64,000 nucleotides of DNA, from positions 2,294,001 to 2,358,000 of the forward strand of contig JBLDXI010000021.1 in the NCBI GenBank assembly GCA_047495785.1. Direction: 5' to 3'. Below are positions 12,906 through 24,757 of the stretch, in pieces. Every line of letters begins with the position of its first letter. Within the stretch, counting starts at the first letter, position 1. This DNA comes from Lepidodermella squamata (lineage: Eukaryota; Gastrotricha). The notes under the pieces are model-generated. The model was not told the origin of the DNA. It worked only from the letters and a program-made list of their open reading frames with translations, and searched no databases. Position numbers and translations under genes: made by a program.

Positions 12906-13854
12906 TCGGCTTGTAAGTGAATGCAACTTTTTAACCTTAGTATTACATGCTCGTCAACTGCCGTCCTTATTCTTCTCGCGTGGAACAATGACGACAAAGC
13001 GCCTTACTAAAATACTCACATCAAAGTGCTGTACAAAGGTCTGGTAATAAATATTTTATGCATGAGTTGAATATATTGCGATATGCGAAAAAAATAATTG
13101 TGTTAAACTATAAACATTGTGGTGTCAATGTCATAGGGGTCTATCAGGTTCTCGGAAAGTTCGATAGGTTGGATAGGTCGGAACCTAAAATCTTCAACCC
13201 ACAAGTTGGGTTCTCCTCCTTAAAGGTCATAGAACCTTTTCTATCAAAGATTTTAATAGGAACTCAGTTTCGATTGAAGACTAAGTCCTACTAAACGTAC
13301 CTGATTAACCCCTATGACACACACGCGACATAGGCACCTATTATTTTTAAATTATTATTTATTATTTATTAACGAAAGATGAGTCTGAGGTTAAAACGTG
13401 AGCCTCTTAACTTTTGCAGCAACGTTATATTGGTCTATTTTGTGCGCAATTGATCGGGTCCTCTCTCTTCTTTCTCTTCTTGTTTTCTTTTCACGTGGCT
13501 ACTATACCTGTGCCGATAAGAAATCGTTTCGTGTTTTAACGTGATACTGATTGATGAAAAAAAATAAAACATGTTTAAATATTGTCGAATTATTGCAGGA
13601 ATCGTTTTATACTACAAAGGGTTGCAAAGAATAGTACCAGCCCCTGCTTTGGGGCTTCACAATTTACTCATTGTTATATGAACGGGGAAAGGGCCTTGTG
13701 CGATGGATTATAAGCGGATTAGGGATTTTTTACAAAGCAGCTCGTGGTGTGAGGCTGTTGAAGCTGTGAATGTGAGGGTGAAGGATATATCTCAACAATT
13801 ATTTATTAACGGTTTGCCAAATTTCCTCTAAAACTATTTTGGAGGCGATATAAA
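12906..13854. other. intergenic region with inverted-repeat element
   Basis: Holds the decarboxylase 3' UTR, the inverted-repeat element at 13129-13319, an AT-rich ATT/ATTT run near 13340-13370 and a C/T-rich run near 13460-13500. No gene seen. Confidence 0.4.
13129..13319. repeat. MITE-like element with about 20-bp terminal inverted repeats
   Basis: The sequence at 13129-13148 and the reverse complement of 13300-13319 match at 18 of 20 positions (outer ends TGTCATAGGGG / CCCCTATGACA). They bound a 191-bp non-coding segment with an inner hairpin (AACCCA ... TGGGTT near 13195). No target-site duplication is clear. It could be a MITE or a chance foldback; a second copy would settle it. Confidence 0.45.
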
Positions 13855-15246
13855 ATGCGGCAACAGTATGTGGCAGTCGTATCAATATTGGTAAAACGAG
13901 GAGAAGTTCCGCCCCCTTTTTTACGTTGAATTCAAATATGTTCCAGATTTTCGCGATTAAAATTGAAAGAATTGTGGCCGCAGGCTCTGTCGGAGACAAA
14001 TGCTATCAAGTCAACGATTGCACGGCCAAATACAGCATATGCAAAATTTTGTCACCATCTTGTGGCTCTGGAACATGCAGCTGCAGTCCTGGGGTGAGGA
14101 AACCTTGAGGAAACATGGAAATAAGCTAATACAGACCATTCACAAAATTTTCCCATGTCTAGTATCAACTTGGCACTGACGGAAATTGCAAGAGAAGTAA
14201 TTTATCAGTTCTAATCTAACCTGAAAATCTAGTTCGTGATGTCATTTTTAGTGGTTTACGTTGGATCGGCGTGCAGCAATACGAACGATGTCTGCGCTGC
14301 TGACAACAGCTTTTGCCAAAGCGGAGTTTGCACATGCAGCCAAGGTTACACCCAGGGCTTGCGAACCACAGACTGCGTTAGTTGGCAAAAATCTGGCCGG
14401 TATGGATCGTCCTGCGTAGATTCTACAACGTGCTACTATGGACTGGTAAGGAATTTTAGCGTAGAACTTGGCAAATTTACCCAAGGATACGACTATATAA
14501 TATTATAGCAATGCTTGAGTGGAACCTGTCAGTGCGGAACTGGGCAAAAATCTGTCAACGATTACACCTGTACACCTCGTAAGTTTAAGAAAAAATTGCA
14601 TAATTTTAATTTTAATTACTGCTGCAACTAAGGAATTCTCAACGATCAATGTACGACGAAGTAAGGGAATCTTGTCATAATTTTACCTGTCTATTATACC
14701 TGGTTTGATACCTATTTTAAAGTGACGATTGTTCCTTAACCCCTAATGCTGTTTGCTCAAATGGAGTATGCTCCTGCCAAGGTGGCTATCGATTTGTCAC
14801 ATACATGGCATCTGCAGCCACGCCTCAGAAGCTCTCATACGCTTGCATTCCGAACATCGGTTAGTTTAGTTTTATAAGCTTCAGATCAAGGTTCAAATAT
14901 AAAAATGACAGAAAGCCTGAAAGTGGAGGGTGCCCAGTGCAGCAATACAATCGGCGCATCGGGAACTCAAGTCTGCCTGAAGCCTTACGTCTGCTATAAA
15001 TGCGACAATTCCGGCTACAGCGTTTGCGGCCGTAAATTCTTATTTTTGTTTCAATTTCAAATGTAGTGATCGCTTATTTTTCCAGGCATCGTTCCATTCC
15101 TACTCGACAACAGCACGAGTTATATAGTATCAGCAAATAATGCTAATTCGAAATCGATTAACCCGTTGTTGGCATTAAGCTTCTGCCTCATCTTTATGTC
15201 GACTTATTTCGCGGAAAGTATCATCAAGAAGGTTGCTGGCAGTTAA
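13855..15246 (+). CDS. EB-module Cys-rich surface protein, cluster copy 3
   Basis: Nine exons: 13855-13890, 13947-14093, 14163-14196, 14252-14445, 14509-14578, 14633-14660, 14723-14859, 14912-15031, 15086-15246; product 308 aa. The start at 13855 gives a 12-residue first exon (MRQQYVAVVSIL) which, spliced in phase 0 to the next exon, completes a signal peptide. Repeats are in the same order as in the other copies, followed by the terminal five-Cys module (core C-LKPYV-C-YK-C) and a tail with a strong hydrophobic stretch followed by Lys residues (TM-like). It is the most fragmented copy: several introns (phases 0 and 2) fall inside EB repeats where copies 1, 2 and 4 are uninterrupted. AATAAA at 15303-15308. 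The tiny exons 1, 3 and 6 rest on frame continuity and paralogue alignment. Confidence 0.75.
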
Positions 15247-17678
15247 GCCAAAGACTGCCGTTTAGATATTAGCATCACTGACGACAATAATGAATAACAA
15301 GCAATAAAATTTGTAGCTGATGTAAATCACTTCTAACAAGTTTTTGCAGCAGACCCACGCAACACATTGCTCACCTGTAAGCGTAAAGCAAAAACAGGGA
15401 TCAGGAGTTTTTTCTCGATTCATTACTTTTTTCTATTCTTTACAAGCAGACTGCCCACATTTCACGTTTTTAATATGATTACGGCAGCTAATCGTACGTG
15501 TTTGTTGTTGTTGTTTGGTTGCGTTGCGCGTTTAATTATTTGACGCAAAAAAAATTGACGCCTTCGTTACACGATGCGATGAGTGTAACAGCAGTGTTGC
15601 TGGGTGGTGTCAAGAAACCGCCATTTCACTACTGAAGTTAGCACACATACACGAGTGCCGTGGGCTGAGCGTGGTTCCTAATTGCTGATAATATCATGAC
15701 GACAAAATAAGCCATTCGCCACCTCTATGGTATTACTGCTCTACAGTAGCTCAGGCGAAAAATTTCTGCGCGCAAATGAAACAGCCTGAAAATTTTCGTA
15801 CGTTCAATAAAAATGTGTAGTTCACGGCCGAAATTTCGCATTGCCCCTTTTCTACCAAAAAAACGTTCATTGATCAAACACAGCAGGTTCGGAACCTCGC
15901 GCTTGTTAGCGTAAATACACGCAAATGACAGAACAAACACTTTTTTGCAGGCGCCGTCGCGTTTTTTACGAACGTGCGCGCGTGTGTGTGAAGAAAACGC
16001 CGACAACGCCGAGGTCGTGGGAGGAGGCTGGCGTAACCTTAACGGGATAGGTTCGCGTGGTCGTAGAAATGGCTCATTCACTACCTCGACAGCATCAACA
16101 GCAGCCTACTCAGCGGCGTAGTCATCGGTACCATCACAATGGTTGTTCTGCGATTGTTCAAGGTCACGCGCAATTCAACACCACCAGACGGCGTAATATT
16201 CGCGTGCATCTCTATTCCGAGCAGCGCGGAAGGCCCACAGTATTTAAAAATTAATTACATATTTCACAGCGCTGTTGTATCTCTCAACTCTACGCAGCTT
16301 GGTAAACAAATTGTTTGTTAATTTCATTATTTATTTTATAGAAAAAATTTGCATTTTTTTGAAAGCAATTAGCTCAACCTGTAGACTGTAGTTGTTTTTG
16401 TTGACTTTTTAAATAACTTTATTTAGATTGCACATTATTGCTGTTGATTGCTTAATAATTACGCGTGACAGGCGCGCGAAGAACTTGCGCTTGAAAGCCG
16501 TGATTAGAGCGGCGGCGTGGCTGTGTTAGGCAAGCCTAGGCGGTTTAAAGCTGACACGCGCGCAGCCTGAAACGCCACCGCTGTCACTGCGTTCGAAGGC
16601 GGTGGCTTGTTAATCTCGTTACTTTCACTCGCTGGTATAACATTACAGAAGAAGCGCGTAGGCCCAGTCGAGCTCGACCACTACATCGCATTTCCACGTT
16701 CAGTCGAGTAGAAATTCATCTCAGTTGTAAATTGCTCGACTTTCACCCGCTCACTCGAGCAGTTGTTGTTTTTTTCCCTACCTTCAATAACTACAATTCT
16801 AACGTGCTAGCATGGCTTTTCATCGATCGCTGTTTTATTAAGGTGGCTGGCTATTTTTGTAATTAATTTTGCGCGCACGCGCTCTCATCGCCCACGTGTG
16901 CGTGTCGCGCGCGTCGAGTGTCTCCGAGCGGTGGATCTCTGGTGTTTCTGGCGCATTCATTGTTTCGTAATCGGTGTATTTATGGTTGGGAAAATAATAA
17001 TGATAATATGTTAACGCAAGGCTCAAAATGCTTTGTTACCGCTTCTTCGTGCGAAGCGTTGTTGCTTCTGGCTTCCTGTATTTAGGCGCCTCCAAACAAG
17101 CACGCTGTTATGAGCGCAGGCAACGCAGGCACCATTCTCGGAATCGCGGCTGAAACCGCTATTATCGACTGTTGCATGGCACATTGAAGCGCTGCGGCGT
17201 GCTCGCTACTACTTCTCAGCAAGAAAGTGACCCGTTTCCGCGAGAGCCGAGATTTTCGGCGACAGGCCAGAGCTGGCGCCGGGTAAAATAACAGAGAGGC
17301 AGTAGTAGTTAGTAATTACCCCAAGCGAGACAATGGCGATTGGTGCCTGTCGTCAAGTTCCCCCAACAAAATAATGACCCGCTCGACCGTACGCGGCCGT
17401 GCGCGCGCGCAAACGCGCGCGAACAAAACGCTGTCGACTTATTCTGTGAGGTTATCAAGCGCGCTTCACCTTTTGTCCGGCTGTCCTGACAACGGCCGCG
17501 GCGCCGCGCGACGCATTGCTCAAGTTTATAATCTGTTTGAACAATCACCTCCGGAAATAATGCGCCACGGCCGCACAGCACCACCATCAATAACCACTGT
17601 TTTTCCATGCCAATTACTGTATAGGTTTTGATTACTCATCGTTTTTTACTACCAGTCAATCGCTATACAACTCTAATC
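15247..17678. other. intergenic region
   Basis: No gene seen. It contains CpG-rich, CGCG-dense stretches (about 15950-16060, 16480-16680, 16870-16930, 17390-17520) that read like promoter or CpG-island-type DNA upstream of EB copy 4. The open frames here are GC-driven. Confidence 0.4.
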
Positions 17679-18812
17679 ATGCGTTATTTCAAGGTAAGGT
17701 CACGCTTCGACGCGTCTCATTTGATCGTATTGACCTTGTTCCTTCTTCCGATCGCCTGTAGGCTCTCGTGCTGGCGGCCGTGTTGGGCTGCGCGGCAGCG
17801 GCTAACGTCGGCGACAAGTGTACCTCGAACAGCGCGTGCACGCCGGATAAGTCTTACTGTAAAATCGAATCGCCGTCGTGCGGCGCCGGCGTGTGCGCAT
17901 GCATCCCTGGCTATTCGCTCGACAGCGACGGCAAGTGCAAGCGATCGGTGACGATCGGCGCGCGATGCGCCAGCGGCGACATTTGCACGGCTGAAAACTC
18001 GGGCTGCTCGGGCGGCACGTGCCAGTGCAACCAAGGCTACAAGGTCGGCTTGAAGGGCACCGACTGCGTGTCGACGCTCAAGACCGAGCGTTACAACGGC
18101 AAGTGCTACGACTCGGTGCAGTGCTACTACAACATGGTCTGCCTTAACAACCAGTGCACGTGCTACACCGGATACAAGGTTGTCGGCGACTACCAGTGCC
18201 AAGAGCGTTAGTTCCCCGTTGATCTTCTTCAAATCTTCAACTTTTTTATCGTTTTTTTTTCATACTTAGGCGCCGTCGGTGATCAGTGCGCGAATGACGA
18301 CGATTGCTCGCGGACACCCAACACTGTTTGCTCGAACGGCGTTTGCGCGTGCCAGAGCGGCTACAAGCAGGTGCAATACATGCTTTCTTCCAGCAAGAAG
18401 ACCTTCGCTTGCATTCCCAATGGCGGTGAGTAATTTTTCATTACTGTATTTCTATCGCGAAGTTCGCGAACTTATTCCTTATCTGTAGTCTTGAGTTTGG
18501 CGAAATTGCAACATTTTTTTTTAATTTACAGAAAACCAAGTTGTTGAAGGTGGCGCCTGCAACACCACGATCAGCTCGTCGGGAACTAAGCTCTGCTCGC
18601 AACCGTTTATCTGCACCCAGTGCGACTCGACCACCAGCGGCAGCAAATGCGGACGTAAGTCATGCGTGGCCTCTTAGTTGAACCAGACAAGTTGATTGCT
18701 TGCTTTTTTTCTAGGTGTCCAACCTCTTTACTCGTCGGCCACCGTCAGTTCAGCGTCAGTCTTCTTGTCGACCCTACTGCTTGTCGTTTCGTCATTCGCC
18801 GTGCGCCGATAA
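17679..18812 (+). CDS. EB-module Cys-rich surface protein, cluster copy 4
   Basis: Five exons: 17679-17693, 17762-18206, 18270-18425, 18532-18654, 18715-18812; product 278 aa. The 15-base first exon encodes only MRYFK. Spliced in phase 0, it completes a signal peptide ending in GCAAAA. A 445-base exon carries three EB-like repeats, then come single-module exons for repeat 4 and the five-Cys module (core C-SQPFI-C-TQ-C). The tail has 18-20 hydrophobic residues and ends in two Arg. The coding sequence is GC-rich with C- or G-ending codons, unlike copies 2 and 5, which suggests higher expression (inference). A CAA-rich 3' UTR follows; AATAAA at 19057-19062. Confidence 0.83.
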
Positions 18813-20271
18813 AGCGCGTCTGATCTAGAGCAAAAAGCTTACCCAACCCCAGTTGTTTATATTCCGACCGCAATTTATTACAAATTTTACGCGATATATT
18901 CGTATACCTAACGTCACTTAGCTGCGTGTTTAACTTTTATTCTTAAAACAACAACAACGACAACAACAACAACAACAACATCAAGGTTTTGTAACATAAA
19001 TAGCCGTTTCCTCACTTATTCTTTTCTTTGCGCTATATTATCGTTTAGAAACGAACAATAAACTCACAGCCGCTGCGTCGCTGTGAAAAAGTGACATATC
19101 AAAAGGAGAATCATCATCAACCAAAAATGAGATTACTTATAAAAATGCGTGTATTATTCCAAAACGGCGCACGGGCATCAATTTTAATTCTAGTTGATTC
19201 TTATTATTTACGGATGAAGAAAGAAGGCGACGCATTTTGCCGCCGGCAACCTATATGTATGAGATAAACTGCGAAACATTAAAAAATGCCAGAAAGGGAT
19301 TTTCTGCCTGTTAAACCTGTAAAAAAATCGCGAGTTATCACACACACACCGCTGCTAGCCAGTTGTTGTTGTCATCTCTCGCCGCATTGTTCTCGGTCAT
19401 TTTCTCGCGTGTCATGTCAATTTAAATCACCACCAACCAATCTATTTGTACAAATTCGTTGTATCGCCGCCGATTATTGCAATATTAAAAATATCGAAAT
19501 CGGGCCATTCATCATCATAGCTTAACATTTGCTGCCCTAAAACGTCGTACGATGAGTTCAAAGCCGACAATTATTAATAAAATGCGCAATCTGAGGAGAA
19601 GGATGACGTCGACCATACCCCGACTTGCTATTCAACGGCTGTTTAGTTGTAAAGTCAGTCCCAACCATATCTAGGAATTGGGACTTCCTTATTATTCGTC
19701 AAAATGGAACGCTGCTGTCTCATAAACGTGTTTTAATACCTAAAATTCCCGACATATTATTACTTGGAAATAATGATATTCGAGAAGCATTTGTCAATAA
19801 AATGATGACAAACTCGAGTCTTTGGACATTGAGGGTGAAGCATGAGAGAAGGCAGAATAAGCCGTGCTAGGACTTGCAAGTCATAATCACTAATCACTAT
19901 ACCACATTTCTTTCCTATGTTTGATTTGCAGAACGAGATTCCTGAAATCCTGACTGTAACTAAGCAGGTTCCTGACCAGCTTCAAGGTTCCTGACTCGAA
20001 CTAATGTCGAGGGGCTGGCTGGAGACTTACCGGTCTTTGAAGCTTGAGTAATCCTAGCTTTTTTACTAGCATAGGGGTACTGTGTTAACTTCGTGACTAC
20101 ATACTGGTAGATTTGAGTCATCTTTCGCCGGTTGCTACTACAGTACTTGGGAAGAAAGTGGCTACACTTCGGTGCGCCGGTTTACCTGTGGTAATAAAGC
20201 CTCCTTGGGTTCATTTGTTTTTCGCCATCCGCCTCAAAGTTAAGCCACAGGTTTTCACTCAATTGTGAGAT
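18813..20271. other. 3' UTR and intergenic region with (CAA)n run
   Basis: Contains the 3' UTR of EB copy 4, a CAA microsatellite at about 18947-18981, and about 1.2 kb of sequence without recognisable genes. Open frames at 19286-19525 and 19625-19870 show no domain features. Confidence 0.4.
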
Positions 20272-21867
20272 ATGGCTGTTAACGCCTGCTACATCAAATT
20301 TCTTGGCTTAATATCCTTCAAATCAACGAGCAGAGTGCTCATCTTCCTAGTCACATTGATTACCCCTTCAATACAAGTAGTCACAGAATCTTATCAATAC
20401 GTCGGGCTTCCAATCGGAAGTGGATGCTATGCTAATACTGATTGCGTTAAAGTAAGAGCTTTTAACTGGTAAGTATTCCACAAGTTGATGATATACCAGC
20501 AGAATGCTTACTGCAAAATCGTCTCCCCAACTTGCGGAATGGGGCGTTGTTCCTGCATACCCGGCTTTGCATTGGACCCATTTGATGAAACCTGTAAAAG
20601 AGGTACCTTACTATCCTCGACTTAGGCTTGACTTAATCTGTGGGGCAAAGCCGTCAGGTTAGGTCAGCGATGCACGGCTAGCGATTATTGTGTCACCCCA
20701 GATGCTGGATGCTACAGCAACAGGTTCGGCTTTCCCGTCAACTAAATCAAGCAAACTGAACTTGTCTGGATTTAGAATTTGCTCCTGTAACCCGGGTTAT
20801 AAAAAGAGCCCTCGAGGTTCGATTTTTACCGATTTGATTGATTTCAATTTCAAGTCATCTCATTCTATAGCTCTTGAATGCGTTCCTGAACGACAAGCCG
20901 TGTTTTACGGCGATCTTTGCCGCAGCGATGACGAATGCTTTTACAACATGTTCTGTGAAGATGGCCGTTGTCAATGCGAGCTCGGTTATCGGCAGGATTT
21001 ACCGTATAAATGCGAGAAAAGTGAGCTTCACGCATGCGTGACTTTTGTAATAATTGTTGGCCTAATTAATAGTGGACATCGGCGATCCCTGCACAATGAC
21101 TGCTGAGTGCGAAGCGGCAATACCGAATGCGGCCTGTGTGGACGGGCGATGCAGATGCTCCAGCCGCCATAAACTTGTCAAATACATTCCATCTATCGAG
21201 GATTTGCTAAAACCAGCTAGAAACGCATGCATTCCTATTGAAGGTTGGCCTTTGTTCTTTCTTGAGCCATGAGCTTCCGCGAGTAAGGAGGTTGGAAAAT
21301 CATTACGGAAAATTTCCGGTATTCTAGATTGATCATATTTTTTAGAACGATCAATCTATGCAGACCAGCTATAGGGAAAATTAGAAAATCCATCGCGGAA
21401 AGGGAAAACTTTGTGTGAACAAGAGCTAATACTTATGAATCATCGCTGCATTTTTTTGCAAAGTGATGATTCATAATTTGTGCAAAAAGATCACATCAAG
21501 AAATTGAGAAAATGAAAGTTATACCAGTCAATAGCCAATTACAGCTTTCACGTATAATTTGCGAAAATTTGCAGGTTTTTCAAATAAGAATGAAAGATAC
21601 ACGAACTGTTTTAATTGCTGTGGATCAATTTTAGATCGATTACGAGGCGAGTCGTTGCGGTGTAACCATGAGCAATTGACTGAGATTTGCGCTGTACCGT
21701 TCGTCTGCATCGACTGCGGTTTCGGCAAGTACTGCGGCCGTGTTCCTGCACGAGTCCTCGCGTCAAGTGCCAGGACAAAACGATCGCCGACGCAAAGCAT
21801 TACCTTACTTATCATAACCGGAATCGCTATTGGTAGAAAACTATTAACGCTACAGTTTTTTCAATAA
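20272..21867 (+). CDS. EB-module Cys-rich surface protein, cluster copy 5
   Basis: Seven exons: 20272-20451, 20500-20602, 20651-20723, 20776-20816, 20871-21020, 21073-21243, 21635-21867; product 316 aa. The ATG at 20272 is followed by about 21 residues and then the hydrophobic signal core (LIFLVTLITPSI). EB repeats follow the family order, including ECFYNMFC in repeat 3. The five-Cys module has core C-AVPFV-C-ID-C. In other copies an intron separates this module from the tail. Here the frame runs through the equivalent point (GRV) into a 42-residue basic then hydrophobic tail, so the final intron is either lost or missed. Intron 6 is 391 bp and carries two hairpins. This is the most diverged copy, with the final donor less certain than the rest. 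Confidence 0.68.
21325..21476. repeat. two perfect inverted repeats inside an intron
   Basis: TAGATTGATC at 21325-21334 pairs with 21349-21358 (10 bp, perfect). TTATGAATCATC at 21433-21444 pairs with 21465-21476 (12 bp, perfect), with a further TGCA/TGCA pairing inside the loop. Both lie within the unusually long intron 6 of EB copy 5. Confidence 0.8.
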
Positions 21868-22714
21868 TTGAGAGTAAACTTACATTTTAATTACTCTATT
21901 AATTTTGTTGTTATTAACCAGTCGAGTTCCTCTCATCTCCGCCGCACAATTGGACGGGATGATATCTGACGAAGCTAGTCGCTTTTTTGCGGTGGAGCGC
22001 TATCTCATCCGTTGGCGTTGTAAATTTTTGCGCCGCTTTGTTTTTGACTCAAAGACGCTGTTTTTGCGCGATGACTCAATAAAATACTGCGACTTATTCG
22101 TTAAGCGATATACATAGCGGCAATAGTGTCATCCACCAGTGTAGCTAAACGAAGCTTCACTCTAATAGCTGTTTTGCGGCGAAATAATTGCAACACCTTG
22201 TCGTTTGCAACGAGGTACCATCGTGCGTTTTTTGCGTTTTATTCACGGCGCAGGCGAAATTCAACGGTTGTCTAGGCGCGAATTTGAGCGAGTCTATACG
22301 ATTTACACGCTGCTGACGGCAGCTTTATTTCATCACATCGACGACACCTATTGCGCTGCTATGAACATTTGTGCGAGCTTTTTCAGGCGGCGCCAACCAG
22401 GCGCTAAACTTTGCTTCACGAGCCGGGCGGTTTATCAACTGGTAAGTACTAAGAATGCTTAATTTCAACCTATTTTATGACGGTACCAGGCACAACTTTT
22501 TAACCATCGTCCTCTAATCTCTACTTATAAGTAACATAAAAAGCGATGGGTTTCACTTGATTTTAGGTTTCCAACGTTTGAAGTACGGCGTCAAAATCGT
22601 TCTTTTATTCACAACAGTGATTATTAACAGTTTCGATTTTGAATGAGAAATCACAGCTAATATGGAATATATATTGCCATCGGATTAATAACTGTCTATT
22701 AACGTGGACAGGCT
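21868..22714. other. intergenic region between EB copies 5 and 6
   Basis: No supportable gene. An ORF at 22205-22462 lacks a domain or a signal peptide. The acag just before 22713 could be a splice acceptor, so an extra 5' exon of EB copy 6 in this gap is possible. Confidence 0.35.
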
Positions 22715-24757
22715 ATGATTTGGATCACGTGCTCAGTTGCGTTTTTTCTCGCCGCAGCCGGGCAAGGTCACGATTTGGGAACACCCTGTACAGCAAATAA
22801 CCAATGTCTGCCAGCCTATTCGTATTGCAACATCGTCTCGCCATCGTGCGGCAAGGGCGTGTGCCAGTGCCAACCGGGTTACGCTGCTGATGATAAAGGA
22901 AAATGCAGGAGAAGTGAGGATATAATACCCGTTTTATAGCCGTTTTCTATAATTTTGAAACTGATTGGTTATATTAGGAGCTGCTATTGGGGATGAATGT
23001 CGGCCGGAAAGCGATGACTGCGCTGCGGAGAATTCGGAGTGTTATCAGGGCCACTGCAGATGTCAGAAGAACTTCGTCCTGGGGCCCAATGGACGTGATT
23101 GTGTCTCATCAAAGATGACGCGGAAATTCGGGCAGCTCTGCTACGACGACCTGCAGTGTTACTTCAACATGGTTTGCGACATTAACCGATGCGGCTGCGC
23201 TGATGGCAGCTACCTGCCTGAATCTGACTATCGATGCCGGAAACGTGAGAATATTATACAATGCCTTTGGACTATGAGGTATACCATGTAGCTTTCAACG
23301 TTAAATAGGAGATGTTGGCGACAAATGTGTAGTCAGCAACGACTGCGTCCATGCTGTCAATACCGTCTGCAGCAACAGCCGATGCGAGTGCATTGCGAAG
23401 CATAAAAAGATCCGTTACATGGCCGAGTTCAATCGGGTAACCTTTGCCTGCATACCAGAAGAAGGTGAGACTGCCGATTTCCATCGTTTAACATCATTTG
23501 TATAATTCAAGTTATTAAGCTACTTTATTTATTCTTGAGCTTCAACGAATTCAAAAAAGTTGCACCTTACTTCTTATCACAGGGTGGTGGAGCATTCCCC
23601 AGATAAAAATGTTAACCTGTTGACCCAGAGTGTATGACCCAAAAACTTGTATAGCTGGCTATAATCCATGACTCATAGATTGCATTACTAGATTAACGAA
23701 GAAGATAGATATTTGTCGAATAGATGCTGAAGATTATTTATATATGAAGTATTTGCTATTTACGAAGAATTCTCAGACCTCTAGGGAAACCTGGAGCTGT
23801 ATAGCTGATTTGACCTTTCCCGAAACAGCGAGACCAATGACAGGAAGTGGCTTTGGAATATTTTGAACCTTATACAGATGGTTCCATCCATTTCCTTCGC
23901 GCCGTTTTGAAGCTATGTTTGGATATTTTTATGAAAATTCAGCGAATTTATCGGTACCGCGGCCTGCCACCACGAAATTACGGGAACCTCCAATTTAGGG
24001 TGTGCCAAGTATACACCACGACTTGAGAGTTCCAGCTCTCAAATTTAAGCACTAAATTTCCGAAAAATATGGTTTTTCAAGTTTGTCCTTTTTCTTATGA
24101 TCTCATTTAGGTATTTATTATCATGCCTAACCGATATTTAAGATCTCAACACTACTGTAGAGCCGATATCGATTAATTTTGCGGATTAATGAAGCCAGCA
24201 AAGAAAATTATTCATCATAGCTGGACCTTTCCTTGTCCTTCATTGGTCGCGAATTGAATTGGTATAGAGCGCTTAATTTCAGCGCTGGAACCTCAATTTT
24301 AGTGGCTAGAACCTTCCAATACTTCGATAACCGTCATATCTCAGATGTCTTCATCAGTTCCTTAATAGCTCCCAAGTCCCAGTTTTTTCTGGTCTGATTG
24401 CTAATTCTAGATATTATAAATATTGTTAATGAGTTGACCTGAATTGAATGTTTGAAGCTAATTTATCTATACTAATCTATTCCCAGCTATGCAAATCGCA
24501 GAGGGTCGACCTTGCAATCATTCGGACCCATTTCAAATATGCGTCCATCCGATGCTGTGCTCAAGCTGCGGGTCTCACAAGTCAAACATCTGCACACGTA
24601 AGGACTATTACCAATCTCCTGATCCCCATTTAATTATTTTCTTATAGGGCCTGTTCCGAAGCTATTAACTGTGGGCGAGTCGTCGACCCTAAGAGCTACT
24701 TGGAGGTTGATGGTTTCAGCGATAATCATCATGAATATATTTCTGAATCAGCTGTAA
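22715..24757 (+). CDS. EB-module Cys-rich surface protein, cluster copy 6
   Basis: Five exons: 22715-22913, 22978-23244, 23309-23464, 24487-24597, 24648-24757; all introns phase 1; product 280 aa. The ATG at 22715 gives a short signal peptide (about 20 residues, ending AAAGQG). Four EB-like repeats are followed by the five-Cys module (core C-VHPML-C-SS-C) and a hydrophobic tail (SAIIIMNIFLNQL). Intron 3 is 1022 bp, against about 60 bp for its neighbours; exon 4 is identified by the family module, not by proximity. At the exon 2 acceptor two AGs lie 3 bp apart (GAG), so one residue is ambiguous. AATAAA at 24882-24887. Confidence 0.77.

Noticed and set aside
17717-18232. 171-codon minus-strand frame opposite EB copy 4
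   Set aside because: Shadow of the coding exon, Ala/Val-rich low-complexity translation.
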